Assembly: GCA_023380515.1 (NCBI GenBank)
Contig: JAMCRH010000093.1
Location: forward strand, 1 to 7,153
Origin: Gammaproteobacteria bacterium
Lineage (GTDB): Bacteria; Pseudomonadota; Gammaproteobacteria; Enterobacterales; Alteromonadaceae
Direction: 5' to 3'
DNA: 7,153 nt
Part shown: positions 1-7,140 of the stretch, in pieces
How the letters are laid out: the number at the start of each line of letters is the position of its first letter
How positions within the stretch are numbered: position 1 is the first letter of the stretch
Position numbers and translations under genes: made by a program
Notes under the pieces: model-generated
Database searches by the model: none
Told to the model about the DNA's origin: nothing
The model's input: only the letters and a program-made list of their open reading frames with translations

Positions 1-137
1 AAGAGACGCCCGAAAGCATTAAAAAGCGCGAAGAAAATGCAGCAGCACGCAAACTCAATTCGCTGTATAATCCGCACCCCGAGCAGCGTCCGGACAAAAA
101 ACAACGACGCGAGCTGATAAAATTTAAACACCAGTAG
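1..137 (+). CDS. hslR: Hsp15 ribosome-associated heat-shock protein, C-terminal fragment (5' end outside window)
   Basis: This open frame enters from the left edge (whole codons begin at base 3) and ends at a TAG at 135-137, giving the last 44 residues of a protein. The tail has the basic pattern KKREENAAARKLNSL, then NPHPEQRPDKKQRRELIKF, closely resembling the end of E. coli HslR as I recall it (KREKMALARKLNAL, then HPDRRPDKKERRDLLRFKH). Known of the family: Hsp15 is an S4-like RNA-binding protein of about 130 residues that binds stalled 50S subunits still carrying nascent peptidyl-tRNA and helps recycle them. The S4 domain itself lies outside the window, so only the basic C-terminal extension is seen. 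The tail ends KHQ, a few residues shorter than the E. coli ending. The stop lies 17 bases before hslO, the same pairing as in E. coli, which supports the call and suggests cotranscription. Confidence 0.9.
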   Translation, partial: ETPESIKKREENAAARKLNSLYNPHPEQRPDKKQRRELIKFKHQ

Positions 138-154
138 TTAAACGAGGATTCACT

Positions 155-1021
155 ATGCACAGCACGGATATGATTGCCCGCTTTGCGTTTCGCAACCACG
201 ATGTACGTGGCGAACTTGTGCGTTTGCAGGAAAGTTATCAGGCGCTCATCGCCAACCACGATTATCCGTTAGGCGTGCAAAGACTCCTCGGTGAATTAAT
301 GGCCGTGACTAGCCTACTAACTGCAACTTTGAAGTTTGAAGGCCATATTAACGTGCAAGTTCAAGGCAATGGGCCGCTAAACTATGCCACAGTGAACGGT
401 AGCCACGACCAAGCATTACGTGGTGTTGCTCGCCTGACCGAGACACCGAAAGACGAGAGCTTCTTAGGCTTAGTGGGTGAAGGCGCATATTTGGTGATTA
501 CCTTAAGCCCCGAACACGGCGAAGAGTATCAGGGCGTGGTGGGCATTGAAGGCAACAGCCTTGCCAGTACCATCGAAGCCTACTTCGCACAGTCCGAGCA
601 GCTGCCGACCAAAGTTTGGTTATTTGCTAACCCAGAGCAAGGCGCAGCTGCCGGCTTCTTCTTGCAAGTATTGCCTGCAAGCGACAAGGACACCGAAGGT
701 TTTGAACATTTATCAACACTAGCAGCAACCTTAACCGCCGATGAGATTACACAGTTATCGACGGAGGAAGTACTGCATCGCTTGTATCACGAAGAGCAAG
801 TGGAGCTTTACCCTGAGCAAGCCGTCCGTTTCTTCTGTGGTTGTTCACGGGCACGCACGGAAACTGCTTTACGCAGTGTTCCGACAGCAGAGTTGCACGA
901 CATCATTGCCGAAAAAGGCGAGCTACGCTTAACCTGTGATTACTGCCTTACCGATTACGTGTTTAATGACTTCGACGTTGACGCCCTCAACGCTCACGAA
1001 GCCCCAAGCCAAGCACAATAG
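155..1021 (+). CDS. hslO: Hsp33, redox-regulated molecular chaperone (holdase)
   Basis: Hsp33 is a cytosolic holdase that is switched on by oxidative unfolding; it traps unfolding proteins and passes them to DnaK/GroEL. The protein is 288 residues, close to the 292 of E. coli. The N-terminal domain carries the family signatures VRGELV (about 18-23), TSLLTATLKFEG and GVARL, and YQGVVGIEG lies mid-protein. The C-terminal redox switch is complete: Cys228-x-Cys230, 30 residues, then Cys261-x-x-Cys264, matching the four zinc ligands (C232, C234, C265, C268 in E. coli numbering). The linker helix motif LYHEEQVELY precedes the zinc site. The first ATG is chosen because GAGG at 144-147 sits seven bases upstream and the N-terminus aligns with the E. 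coli protein. The gene follows hslR by 17 bases, probably in the same transcript, and is followed by a clear terminator. No heat-shock promoter is visible in the short gap, so it presumably lies further upstream. Confidence 0.97.
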   Translation: MHSTDMIARFAFRNHDVRGELVRLQESYQALIANHDYPLGVQRLLGELMAVTSLLTATLKFEGHINVQVQGNGPLNYATVNGSHDQALRGVARLTETPKDESFLGLVGEGAYLVITLSPEHGEEYQGVVGIEGNSLASTIEAYFAQSEQLPTKVWLFANPEQGAAAGFFLQVLPASDKDTEGFEHLSTLAATLTADEITQLSTEEVLHRLYHEEQVELYPEQAVRFFCGCSRARTETALRSVPTAELHDIIAEKGELRLTCDYCLTDYVFNDFDVDALNAHEAPSQAQ

Positions 1022-1083
1022 GCTAACGTTGCGCTGTTATTGATTCTTTCTTTAACAATATTTGTAGCCACATCAAAAAATAA

Positions 1084-1118
1084 AAAAGTGCCGCAAGTTA
1101 TCAGCTTGCGGCACTTTT
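1084..1118. terminator. Bidirectional intrinsic terminator between convergent hslO and der
   Basis: A perfect 14-bp inverted repeat has its left arm at 1084-1097 (AAAAGTGCCGCAAG), a 7-base loop at 1098-1104 and its right arm at 1105-1118. On the minus strand the stem runs into TTTTTTATTTTTTG, a strong U-tract for the transcript ending with der, whose stop is about 30 bases upstream. On the plus strand it is followed by the weaker TTTTGTTTG for hslO. The position between two convergent genes, with T-rich flanks on both sides, fits termination in both directions. Confidence 0.92.
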
Positions 1119-1150
1119 GTTTGTCTGTTCAAATCGTTGGAAACGCTAAA

Positions 1151-2608
1151 CTATTTCTTCTTCACGAACTTCATCAAACGTTTACGCTTGCGCTGTTGCG
1201 ACAATGTCAGTGAGTTTTTCCGACCTTCATAAGGGTTCTTACTGGTACGGAACTCCACCTGAATCGGCGTCCCCATCAGTTTCAATGACTTGCGGAAATA
1301 GTTAATCAAATAACGCTTATAACTCACCGGTAGTTCATTCACCATGTTGCCATGAATCACAATCAACGGCGGGTTATAACCACCTGCGTGGGCAAATTTC
1401 AGTTTCACCCGACGACCGCGCACCAATGGTGGTTGATGGTCTTCTTGAGCAGCTTCCATAATGCGCGTGAGCTGTGCTGTTCCGACACGCTGTGTCGCAC
1501 TGCCATAGGCTTCTTGTACCGACTCAAACAAATGCCCAACGTTGGTACCATGTAGCGCTGAAATAAAGTGAATACGGGCAAAATCAACGAAGCCTAAGCG
1601 ACGATCAAGTTCGCTCTTGACGCGATCTTTATCTTCTTGCTCCATGCCGTCCCACTTGTTCACCGCAATCACAACCGAACGGCCAGCATTCAGCACAAAA
1701 CCAAGAAGGTTTAGGTCTTGATCACTAATCACTTCGCGCGCATCAATAACCAGAATAACAACGTTAGCCTGTTCGATCGCTTGTAAGGTTTTCACCACCG
1801 AGTATTTTTCTATCGCCATGTCAATGCGGCCACGGCGACGCACACCTGCGGTGTCAATCAAGACATACTCACGGCCATCTCGCTCCATAGGAATAAAGAC
1901 GCTGTCGCGAGTTGTCCCCGGCATGTCATAAACGACAACCCGGTCCTCACCGAGAATACGATTGGTCAAGGTAGATTTGCCGACATTCGGCCGACCAATA
2001 ATCGCCAACTTAATCGGCTGGGCTTGTAAACGTTCAATTTCCGCTTCCGCGTCTTCTTCGGTCAGTTCCGTTTGTACTTCAGCTTGGCGCGCTTGTTCCA
2101 ACATTTCTGGGAACTCGAGCGCTAACGGGTCAAGCACATCACGTAATAATTGCGAAACGCCGCGGCCATGTGCCGCTGCAATTTGGAATACTTGGCCAAG
2201 ACCTAAGCCATAGAAATCTGCTGCAGCTGCATCGCCGTCCAAACCATCGACCTTGTTGGCAATCAAGTACACGGGTTTGTCTTGCTTGCGCAGATACTCA
2301 GCAATAAACTCGTCCGCAGCATTCGCACCTTCGCGAGCGTCAACCAAGAACAAAACCACATCAGCTTCGTCAATCGCAGCCAGCGACTGCCGTGCCATGG
2401 CTAGGTCTAAGCCCTCTTCCTTACCATGAATACCGCCGGTATCCACGACAATGAACTGGTAATCGTCATAACGCCCCTGACCATACTGGCGATCGCGAGT
2501 TAACCCCGGAAAGTCAGCAACCAGTGCATCACGGCTTTGCGTAAGCCGATTAAAAAGTGTTGATTTGCCCACATTCGGGCGGCCAACCAATGCGACCACT
2601 GGTAACAT
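1151..2608 (-). CDS. der: Double-domain ribosome-assembly GTPase Der (EngA)
   Basis: Der is an essential GTPase needed for late maturation of the 50S ribosomal subunit. At 485 residues it is near the 490 of E. coli. Two tandem GTPase domains are visible. Domain 1 has the P-loop GRPNVGKST at 9-17, PGLTRD at 34-39, DTGG at 56-59 and NKVD at 118-121. Domain 2 has GRPNVGKST at 205-213, PGTTRD at 230-235, DTAG at 252-255, NKWD at 317-320 and SAL at 350-352. An acidic linker (about 177-196) separates them, and a KH-like domain (about 365-460) ends in a strongly basic tail, [12 protein letters not shown]. The ATG start is supported by AGAGGA at 2615-2620, six bases upstream. It is the last gene of the minus-strand cluster, 93 bases after bamB with a hairpin between, and is followed by the shared terminator. 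No key GTPase residue is missing. Confidence 0.98.
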   Translation of the reverse strand: MLPVVALVGRPNVGKSTLFNRLTQSRDALVADFPGLTRDRQYGQGRYDDYQFIVVDTGGIHGKEEGLDLAMARQSLAAIDEADVVLFLVDAREGANAADEFIAEYLRKQDKPVYLIANKVDGLDGDAAAADFYGLGLGQVFQIAAAHGRGVSQLLRDVLDPLALEFPEMLEQARQAEVQTELTEEDAEAEIERLQAQPIKLAIIGRPNVGKSTLTNRILGEDRVVVYDMPGTTRDSVFIPMERDGREYVLIDTAGVRRRGRIDMAIEKYSVVKTLQAIEQANVVILVIDAREVISDQDLNLLGFVLNAGRSVVIAVNKWDGMEQEDKDRVKSELDRRLGFVDFARIHFISALHGTNVGHLFESVQEAYGSATQRVGTAQLTRIMEAAQEDHQPPLVRGRRVKLKFAHAGGYNPPLIVIHGNMVNELPVSYKRYLINYFRKSLKLMGTPIQVEFRTSKNPYEGRKNSLTLSQQRKRKRLMKFVKKK

Positions 2609-2632
2609 ATTTATTCCTCTATAAACTAAAAG

Positions 2633-2663
2633 ACGCCTGAGCTGCTTTGCACAGCTCAGGCGT
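2633..2663 (-). terminator. Hairpin with short T-rich tail in the bamB-der gap (attenuator-like)
   Basis: A perfect 12-bp GC-rich inverted repeat (ACGCCTGAGCTG at 2633-2644 against 2652-2663, with a 7-base loop) lies in the 93-base gap. In the minus-strand direction the stem is followed by CTTTTAGTTTAT, a broken U-tract, and then 12 bases after the stem by the der ribosome binding site. The stem is strong but the tail is short. Partial termination that lowers der relative to bamB, a 3'-end stabiliser for the upstream message, or RNA processing are all possible. I saw no convincing promoter between this hairpin and der, so full termination would be hard to reconcile with der being essential. 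Confidence 0.7.
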
Positions 2664-2701
2664 TGCTTGACCTCTGGCCAAATTCATCGGATGTTTTGCG
2701 C

Positions 2702-3886
2702 TTAGCGCTCGCTTTGACGCACCGAATAAATGCGCCCTGCTGCGTCTTGCACAATAATGCGCTCACCAGCAAGCACTGGCGCACTGCGCACCGCGTCACC
2801 ATTCAGCTCTAAACGACCAACCAGTTGGCCATTGCTGCGATCAAACCAGTGCATATAGCCAAAGCGGTCGGCAGCAACTAAGTAGCTGCCCAGCGTTGCT
2901 GGCTCGGTTACACTACGTAAAAATAAATCAGTATTCCGCCATTGCTCTAAACCATTGTTACGGTCGACGCTAATCAGATTGCTTTGCTGGTCAACTAACA
3001 CAATGCGGTTTTGCACCTGAACGGGTGAACGCCATGCGCCATAATCACGCTTCCACAACGCTTCACCTGTACGCAAATCAAGCGCAACTAACTCGCCGTT
3101 TTGCGCTGCAAGATACATGGTGCCACCAACAATTAATGGTGTGCCATCGGCATCAACAATCCGCTCTAACTCAGTTGAGCCCGTTGGTGTTGCAATGCGC
3201 TCTTCCCAAGCTAACTGACCAGTTTGCGAAATTAACACCACGGCTTTACCGGTTGAGCCACCAAACATGACACCACCGCTAGAAATCACTGGCTGCGACG
3301 TCCCGCGCAATGATAACAATGACACGTCATCTTCGTGTTGCCATTGAATCTCGCCAGTGCGAGCTGACATGGACACCACACGGCCATTGCCTAAATGCAC
3401 GACGACGCGACCATCGCCAACCGCCGGAGCAGAGAGAACTTCACCGGGAACGCTTTGTTCCCACTCAAGTTCCCCGCTTTCATTATTGAAAGCGAAAACT
3501 TTCCCGTTTTCGGTACCAACGAATAACAACGGACCAGCGACCGTTAAGCCGCTAATACGTGCTGGCTCGCCCTTAAACCAACGGTTTAAGATGCCACGAC
3601 GACCACCGATTTCGTTACGCCAAATTTGGCGTCCGTCAGCAACGTTCAGTGCGGCAATCGCACCATGGCGATCAGCAACAAAAACTTTGTCGTCTTGCAC
3701 CGCTGGGCGCAACCGCGAGTAGTGCTGCTGAATTCCTTGGCCGACTCGTGTCTGCCATTCAATGCGGCCTTCCACAGTCGTTGTGATTGGCTGCAATTCC
3801 GCATGGCGCGGGCCGTCATCAGAAGAAGAACAAGCAGCTAAGAGAGCTGTTGCAGCGAACGCGGTTAGCCAACGTTTTAATACCAT
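2702..3886 (-). CDS. bamB: Outer membrane protein assembly factor BamB (lipoprotein, beta-propeller)
   Basis: BamB is a lipoprotein of the BAM complex that binds BamA on the periplasmic face of the outer membrane and aids insertion of beta-barrel proteins. It has 394 residues (E. coli 392). The N-terminus is a lipoprotein signal peptide: KR at 4-5, a hydrophobic stretch to residue 18, and lipobox LAAC with Cys19. Ser at +2 and no Asp there predicts transfer to the outer membrane. From about 60 onward there are eight PQQ-like propeller repeats of the form hydrophobic strand, G-x-[ILV]-x-A-[LF], D-x-x-[TD]-G-x-x-x-W; examples are AIAALNVADGRQIW, KVFAFNNESGELEW and ELVALDLRTGEALW. The ATG is 2 bases downstream of the yfgM stop, and its ribosome binding site (AGGA at 3895-3898) lies inside the yfgM tail, so translation is probably coupled. 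The sequence resembles the BamB family rather than PQQ dehydrogenases because it is a lipoprotein of BamB length in the yfgM-der context. Confidence 0.97.
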   Translation of the reverse strand: MVLKRWLTAFAATALLAACSSSDDGPRHAELQPITTTVEGRIEWQTRVGQGIQQHYSRLRPAVQDDKVFVADRHGAIAALNVADGRQIWRNEIGGRRGILNRWFKGEPARISGLTVAGPLLFVGTENGKVFAFNNESGELEWEQSVPGEVLSAPAVGDGRVVVHLGNGRVVSMSARTGEIQWQHEDDVSLLSLRGTSQPVISSGGVMFGGSTGKAVVLISQTGQLAWEERIATPTGSTELERIVDADGTPLIVGGTMYLAAQNGELVALDLRTGEALWKRDYGAWRSPVQVQNRIVLVDQQSNLISVDRNNGLEQWRNTDLFLRSVTEPATLGSYLVAADRFGYMHWFDRSNGQLVGRLELNGDAVRSAPVLAGERIIVQDAAGRIYSVRQSER

Positions 3887-3888
3887 TA

Positions 3889-4506
3889 TTATTGTCCTGC
3901 TAAATTGTCGATTTTCATTTGCAAAGCTTGCGAAGCTGTTTCAGCTTGCTCCGTTTGCGCTAGCAGATACGACTCCCGCGCAGCGTTAAAGTTTCCACGC
4001 GCATAATGTAAATCGCCACGAATTTCTGCCACCAAGCCTTTATAAGCATTTTGGCGCACGGCATTCAAGTGAGCTTCAGCCTCGTCAAATTGGCCAAGCT
4101 CAATCGCAATACGGGCCAAACGAGTGCGTGTCAGACTTTTTAATTCGTCCGACTTCACTTCATTTAAAGCTTGCTGTAATTGGTTTTGTGCTGCACTAAA
4201 ATCACCAATTGACACTAAGCGCTGGGCCATCTGCAAACGAATTAAACCCGCATGCTCAGAGCCGGCAACTTCTTCAAGTAGCTGTTCAGCCACTAACAAA
4301 CCTTCGTCCGCTGACGAGCGTTGAAGTGTTTCTAACGCTTCTTGATAAACAGCTGTGCGCGCTTGTGCGGCAGCTACCTGGTTATCTTGATAAGTCCGCC
4401 AGCCGAATAGCGAGCCCAAACCAATCACTACACCTGCAACAATCCACGGGCCGTAAGTTTTAATAAACTTTTTAATCTCTTCGACTTGTTGATCTTCATG
4501 TTCCAC
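3889..4506 (-). CDS. yfgM: YfgM-like inner-membrane protein with periplasmic TPR domain (ancillary SecYEG translocon subunit)
   Basis: YfgM is a single-span inner-membrane protein that in E. coli binds the SecYEG translocon together with PpiD and is thought to help periplasmic chaperone handover. From the GTG at 4506 the product is 205 residues (E. coli 206). Residues 1-19 are charged and cytoplasmic (EHEDQQVEEIKKF), about 20-37 form a transmembrane segment (WIVAGVVIGLGSLFGW), and the rest is a helical TPR-like periplasmic domain with typical helix pairs at about 130-150 (RIAIELGQFDEAEAHL) and 160-183 (GDLHYARGNFNAARESY). The open frame extends to a TTG at 4530, but the GTG is preferred because AGAGGA (4515-4520) lies eight bases before it, that motif would otherwise fall inside the coding region, and the shorter N-terminus matches the family. 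bamB follows after 2 bases; both act in envelope protein biogenesis. Confidence 0.93.
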   Translation of the reverse strand: MEHEDQQVEEIKKFIKTYGPWIVAGVVIGLGSLFGWRTYQDNQVAAAQARTAVYQEALETLQRSSADEGLLVAEQLLEEVAGSEHAGLIRLQMAQRLVSIGDFSAAQNQLQQALNEVKSDELKSLTRTRLARIAIELGQFDEAEAHLNAVRQNAYKGLVAEIRGDLHYARGNFNAARESYLLAQTEQAETASQALQMKIDNLAGQ

Positions 4507-4514
4507 GGAGTTCT

Positions 4515-4520
4515 TCCTCT
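4515..4520 (-). promoter_or_regulatory. Ribosome binding site that fixes the yfgM start at GTG 4506
   Basis: On the minus strand AGAGGA, part of AAGAGGAAG, lies eight bases upstream of the GTG at 4506. No comparable motif precedes the longer TTG start at 4530: the bases before it read AAAGTAACGGG, with no clear purine-rich GGAG-type core. This decides the choice of the internal start. Confidence 0.8.
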
Positions 4521-4585
4521 TATTTTGCAACCCGTTACTTTAAACTCAGTTGTTAACGTCAGGCACTTTAATCGACACCTTGCGA

Positions 4586-4624
4586 CTTGCTCTTGTGACT
4601 TGTTCGTGTGACTTGTTCTTATGA
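4586..4624. repeat. Three 13-bp imperfect tandem repeats between hisS and yfgM
   Basis: Three consecutive 13-base units are seen on the plus strand: CTTGCTCTTGTGA (4586-4598), CTTGTTCGTGTGA (4599-4611) and CTTGTTCTTATGA (4612-4624). Each differs from its neighbours at two or three positions. A partial unit, CTTGCGA, precedes them at 4579-4585. The array ends exactly where the hisS stop codon begins (4625), so it is the immediate 3' untranslated segment of hisS in the transcript. Its role is unknown; slipped-strand duplication is the simplest origin. The rest of the 118-base gap up to yfgM shows no clear terminator and no convincing promoter. Confidence 0.85.
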
Positions 4625-5905
4625 CTAAGCAACTAAGCCATTGAGCACGTCGGTTAACGCAGCATACGACAATGTTTCTTGCGCCGTGTCTTGGCGCAAA
4701 TATTTTACTGTAATTTGGTTATTTTGCACTTCTTCAGTGCCCAAAATGAGCGCGATTTCGGCCCCGCTTTGGTCGGCCTTTTTCATCTGCTTGGCAAATT
4801 TACCACCACCGCAGTGTAACATGACCCGCAGGCCGGCGACGTCATCACGTAATTTCTCTGCTAACAGCTGCGCTGGAATCTCAGCATCTGCGGTTGCAGC
4901 AAGAATATACGCGTCAACTTCACGTGGTAAGGCAAGCTGGTTCAGTTGCTCGAGCATCAGCACCAAGCGCTCAACACCCATTGCGAAGCCAACCGCCGGA
5001 GTTGCTTTACCGCCGAGTTGCTCAACCAAGCCGTCATAACGGCCGCCTGCACACACTGTGCCTTGCGCGCCCAAGCTGTCAGTGACCCACTCGAATACCG
5101 TCCGGTTGTAGTAGGCCAAGCCGCGCACTAAGCGTTCGTTGTGCACATACTGTATACCAGCAGCGTCCAAACGCGCGCATAGCTCATTAAAATGAGCGCG
5201 TGACTCGTCATCCCAATAGTCACTTAACTTCGGTGCACCGGCCAACATGTCAGCCATAGCTGGGTTTTTCGAGTCGAGAATACGCAATGGGTTGGTTTCT
5301 AACCGCCGCACGCTATCTTCGTCGAGCAATTCCATATGACTGCGCAAGTACGCCGTGAGTGCCTCACGGTATTCAGCACGCGCTGCGTTTGACGCTAACG
5401 AGTTGAGCTCAAGTGTTAAAAACTCAGTTAAACCGAGCTTCTGCCACAACCGCGCTGTCATTAAAATTAATTCAGCGTCAATGTCTGGGCCTTGCAGGCC
5501 AAAGGTTTCAACACCTACCTGATGAAACTGACGATAACGTCCTTTCTGTGGACGTTCATGGCGAAACATCGGGCCCATGTACCATAAGCGACGCGTTTGG
5601 TTGTACAGTAAGCCATGTTCGTTACCAGCACGCACGCAGCTTGCTGTGCCTTCTGGGCGCAACGTCAAGCTATCGCCATTCCGATCGTTGAAGGTATACA
5701 TTTCCTTTTCAACGATATCGGTTACTTCACCAATCGAGCGCTTAAAAAGATCGGTTTGCTCAACAATCGGCATGCGAATTTCGCTATAACCATAGCTACT
5801 GAGCAAGTCTCGAATCACCGCTTCGAAGAACTGCCACCGGGTTGTTTGCTCTGGCAGAATGTCATTCATTCCGCGAATGGCTTGAATTTGCTTGGCCACC
5901 GTCAC
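4625..5905 (-). CDS. hisS: Histidyl-tRNA synthetase
   Basis: HisRS is a cytosolic class II enzyme that charges tRNA-His using ATP and histidine. At 426 residues it is near the 424 of E. coli and very similar throughout. Motif 2 is [16 protein letters not shown] at 114-129, the HisA motif is [15 protein letters not shown] from 259 with the catalytic Arg261 present, the HisB motif is AGGRYDGL at 286-293, and motif 3 is GFAMGVERL at 306-314. The C-terminal anticodon-binding domain (about 328-426) contains the [13 protein letters not shown] stretch. Residue 264 is Ala where the E. coli motif RGLDYY has Asp. The start is GTG at 5905, with AAGGA (5911-5915) five bases upstream. A second GTG at 5899 would give [13 protein letters not shown], matching E. 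coli [13 protein letters not shown] even better, at 11 bases from the same site. The gene has its own putative promoter and leader hairpin upstream, and three tandem repeats follow its stop. Confidence 0.98.
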   Translation of the reverse strand: MTVAKQIQAIRGMNDILPEQTTRWQFFEAVIRDLLSSYGYSEIRMPIVEQTDLFKRSIGEVTDIVEKEMYTFNDRNGDSLTLRPEGTASCVRAGNEHGLLYNQTRRLWYMGPMFRHERPQKGRYRQFHQVGVETFGLQGPDIDAELILMTARLWQKLGLTEFLTLELNSLASNAARAEYREALTAYLRSHMELLDEDSVRRLETNPLRILDSKNPAMADMLAGAPKLSDYWDDESRAHFNELCARLDAAGIQYVHNERLVRGLAYYNRTVFEWVTDSLGAQGTVCAGGRYDGLVEQLGGKATPAVGFAMGVERLVLMLEQLNQLALPREVDAYILAATADAEIPAQLLAEKLRDDVAGLRVMLHCGGGKFAKQMKKADQSGAEIALILGTEEVQNNQITVKYLRQDTAQETLSYAALTDVLNGLVA

Positions 5906-5910
5906 TAAAT

Positions 5911-5915
5911 TCCTT
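5911..5915 (-). promoter_or_regulatory. hisS ribosome binding site serving two closely spaced GTG starts
   Basis: On the minus strand AAGGA lies five bases before GTG 5905 and eleven before GTG 5899. Both spacings are usable, so the sequence does not decide between a protein starting MTVAKQ and one starting MAKQ. The site lies only four bases after the U-run of the leader hairpin. Confidence 0.65.
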
Positions 5916-5921
5916 GGTTAA

Positions 5922-5966
5922 AAAATGACGGCTGCTGAACCAGTTTCTGGCCCGCGCCGTCATCTT
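5922..5966 (-). terminator. Leader hairpin with U-run upstream of hisS (terminator or attenuator candidate)
   Basis: In the minus-strand transcript an outer stem forms between AAGAUGACGGC and GCCGUCAUUUU. Eight pairs (5925-5932 with 5956-5963) are Watson-Crick, extendable by G-U, A-U and A-U to eleven. Inside is an asymmetric internal loop and a small hairpin CCAG-AAA-CUGG (5940-5950). The stem runs into six U residues (complement of 5920-5925) and then the hisS ribosome binding site. It lies downstream of the putative hisS promoter, so it would affect both ispG readthrough and hisS-specific transcripts. The internal loop weakens it compared with the hslO/der terminator. Confidence 0.62.
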
Positions 5967-5983
5967 AGTCAAACTGAGGGCTG

Positions 5984-6012
5984 ATTATACGTATTTCCGT
6001 GCCCGCGGTAAA
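5984..6012 (-). promoter_or_regulatory. Sigma70-type promoter for hisS in the ispG-hisS gap
   Basis: Reading the minus strand, a -35 element TTTACC (6007-6012; four of six matches to TTGACA) is separated by exactly 17 bases from a perfect -10 element TATAAT (5984-5989). Transcription is expected to start near 5975-5977, which gives a leader of about 70 bases before the hisS GTG. The element lies just after the ispG stop (6019-6021). A perfect -10 with optimal spacing in a 113-base gap makes chance unlikely, but no experiment is available. Confidence 0.75.
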
Positions 6013-6018
6013 ATCCGC

Positions 6019-7140
6019 TTACTCATCAACCTGCTTAATTGCGATACTTCCTTCGCGCTCGGCTTTGGCGATGTAGTCTCGAATTTGAGCCTCGAGGTCA
6101 TCAACAATATTGTTATTGTCGATCCGTAATTTCTGCCGTTGGCCGTCTTTATAAAAACCGCTTTTGTTTTTTGCACCGGCAAGGCCGATATTTGCAACCA
6201 TCGCCTCGCCTGGACCATTAACGACACAGCCAATTACCGACACATCGAGTGGCAACACCACGTCTTCGAGCCGCTGCTCAAGCGCATTCACCGTCGCAAT
6301 AACGTCGAACTCTTGGCGCGAACAACTTGGACAGGCAATAAAGTTAATACCACGGCTACGAATACGTAGTGATTTTAAAATATCAAAACCGACTTTCACT
6401 TCTTCCACTGGGTCTGCCGCTAATGACACTCGCAAGGTATCGCCGATGCCTTCACTAAGTAACATTCCTAAGCCAATGGCTGATTTTACTGAACCTGCGC
6501 GCGCTCCACCGGCTTCGGTAATACCTAAATGCAATGGTTGTTCGATTTGCTGTGACAACAAGCGATAAGCATCAACGGCCAAAAACACGTCCGACGCTTT
6601 TACGCTCACTTTAAAGTTTTGGAAATCGAAGCGGTCGAGAATATCAACATGACGCATGGCCGACTCGACTAACGCAGCACCAGTTGGCTCGCCGTATTTT
6701 TCCTGAATATCTTTTTCAAGCGAACCTGCATTGACACCGATGCGAATAGGAATGTTGCGATCTTTCGCTGCGTCGACCACCGCACGAATGCGATCTTCGT
6801 GACCAATATTGCCTGGGTTAATCCGCAAACAGTCGACGCCATATTCCGCCACTTTCAGGGCAATACGATAATCAAAGTGAATGTCGGCCACCAAAGGCAC
6901 CGACACTTGCTGCTTAATTAATTTGAATGCTTCAGCGGCGTCCATGGTCGGCACTGACACCCGCACAATGTCTGCCCCAGCCGCTACAATACGTTCAATT
7001 TGCGCAACCGTCGCTGCCACGTCTGTGGTTAACGTATTGGTCATGGATTGCACAGCAATTGGGGCGCCATCACCAATAGGAACTTGGCCGACATAGATAC
7101 GACGAGTTTTTTTGCGAACGATTGGGGATGGGTGGGTCAT
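6019..7140 (-). CDS. ispG: 4-hydroxy-3-methylbut-2-enyl diphosphate synthase (flavodoxin/ferredoxin), IspG/GcpE
   Basis: IspG catalyses the penultimate step of the MEP (non-mevalonate) isoprenoid pathway, reducing methylerythritol cyclodiphosphate to HMBPP in the cytosol with a [4Fe-4S] cluster. At 373 residues it is essentially the E. coli length (372). The N-terminal TIM-barrel part includes [20 protein letters not shown] (18-37), [11 protein letters not shown] (85-95) and LRINPGNIG (105-113). The C-terminal cluster domain has Cys270 and Cys273 in CPSCSR, Cys305 in GCVVNGPGE, and the cluster-ligating Glu312, all at the E. coli positions. The ATG at 7140 has only a weak upstream purine stretch (GAGCAG) and lies four bases after an in-frame TAG at 7145-7147, which could be the end of a preceding gene such as rodZ; translational coupling would explain the weak site. 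hisS follows after a 113-base gap holding a promoter. Confidence 0.98.
   Translation of the reverse strand: MTHPSPIVRKKTRRIYVGQVPIGDGAPIAVQSMTNTLTTDVAATVAQIERIVAAGADIVRVSVPTMDAAEAFKLIKQQVSVPLVADIHFDYRIALKVAEYGVDCLRINPGNIGHEDRIRAVVDAAKDRNIPIRIGVNAGSLEKDIQEKYGEPTGAALVESAMRHVDILDRFDFQNFKVSVKASDVFLAVDAYRLLSQQIEQPLHLGITEAGGARAGSVKSAIGLGMLLSEGIGDTLRVSLAADPVEEVKVGFDILKSLRIRSRGINFIACPSCSRQEFDVIATVNALEQRLEDVVLPLDVSVIGCVVNGPGEAMVANIGLAGAKNKSGFYKDGQRQKLRIDNNNIVDDLEAQIRDYIAKAEREGSIAIKQVDE

Noticed and set aside
2697..2712. Short palindrome GCGCTTAGCGC spanning the bamB stop codon.
   Set aside because: Five-base arms with a single-base centre are too short to form a stable hairpin and are likely fortuitous.
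3357..3722. 121-residue plus-strand open frame opposite bamB.
   Set aside because: It is antisense to the propeller-coding region, and its Pro/Arg/Ser-rich translation has no motifs.
4531..4578. Possible promoter for yfgM-bamB-der, with TTAACA as a -35 candidate on the minus strand.
   Set aside because: No acceptable -10 element is found at 15-19 bases from it, and other -10-like strings (TAAAGT) lack a -35 partner.
4641..5039. 132-residue plus-strand open frame opposite hisS.
   Set aside because: Its Ser/Ala/Pro-rich composition reflects the complement of hisS codons; there is no recognisable domain.
5863..5963. Small minus-strand open frame starting at ATG 5963 inside the hisS leader hairpin, running into the hisS start region in another frame; considered as a leader peptide.
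   Set aside because: It has no usable ribosome binding site, lacks a run of His codons (one CAT in the leader part), and overlaps hisS out of frame without peptide-like composition.
6164..6568. 134-residue plus-strand open frame opposite ispG.
   Set aside because: It lies entirely antisense to a well-conserved gene, has low-complexity composition typical of a shadow frame, and shows no family motif.
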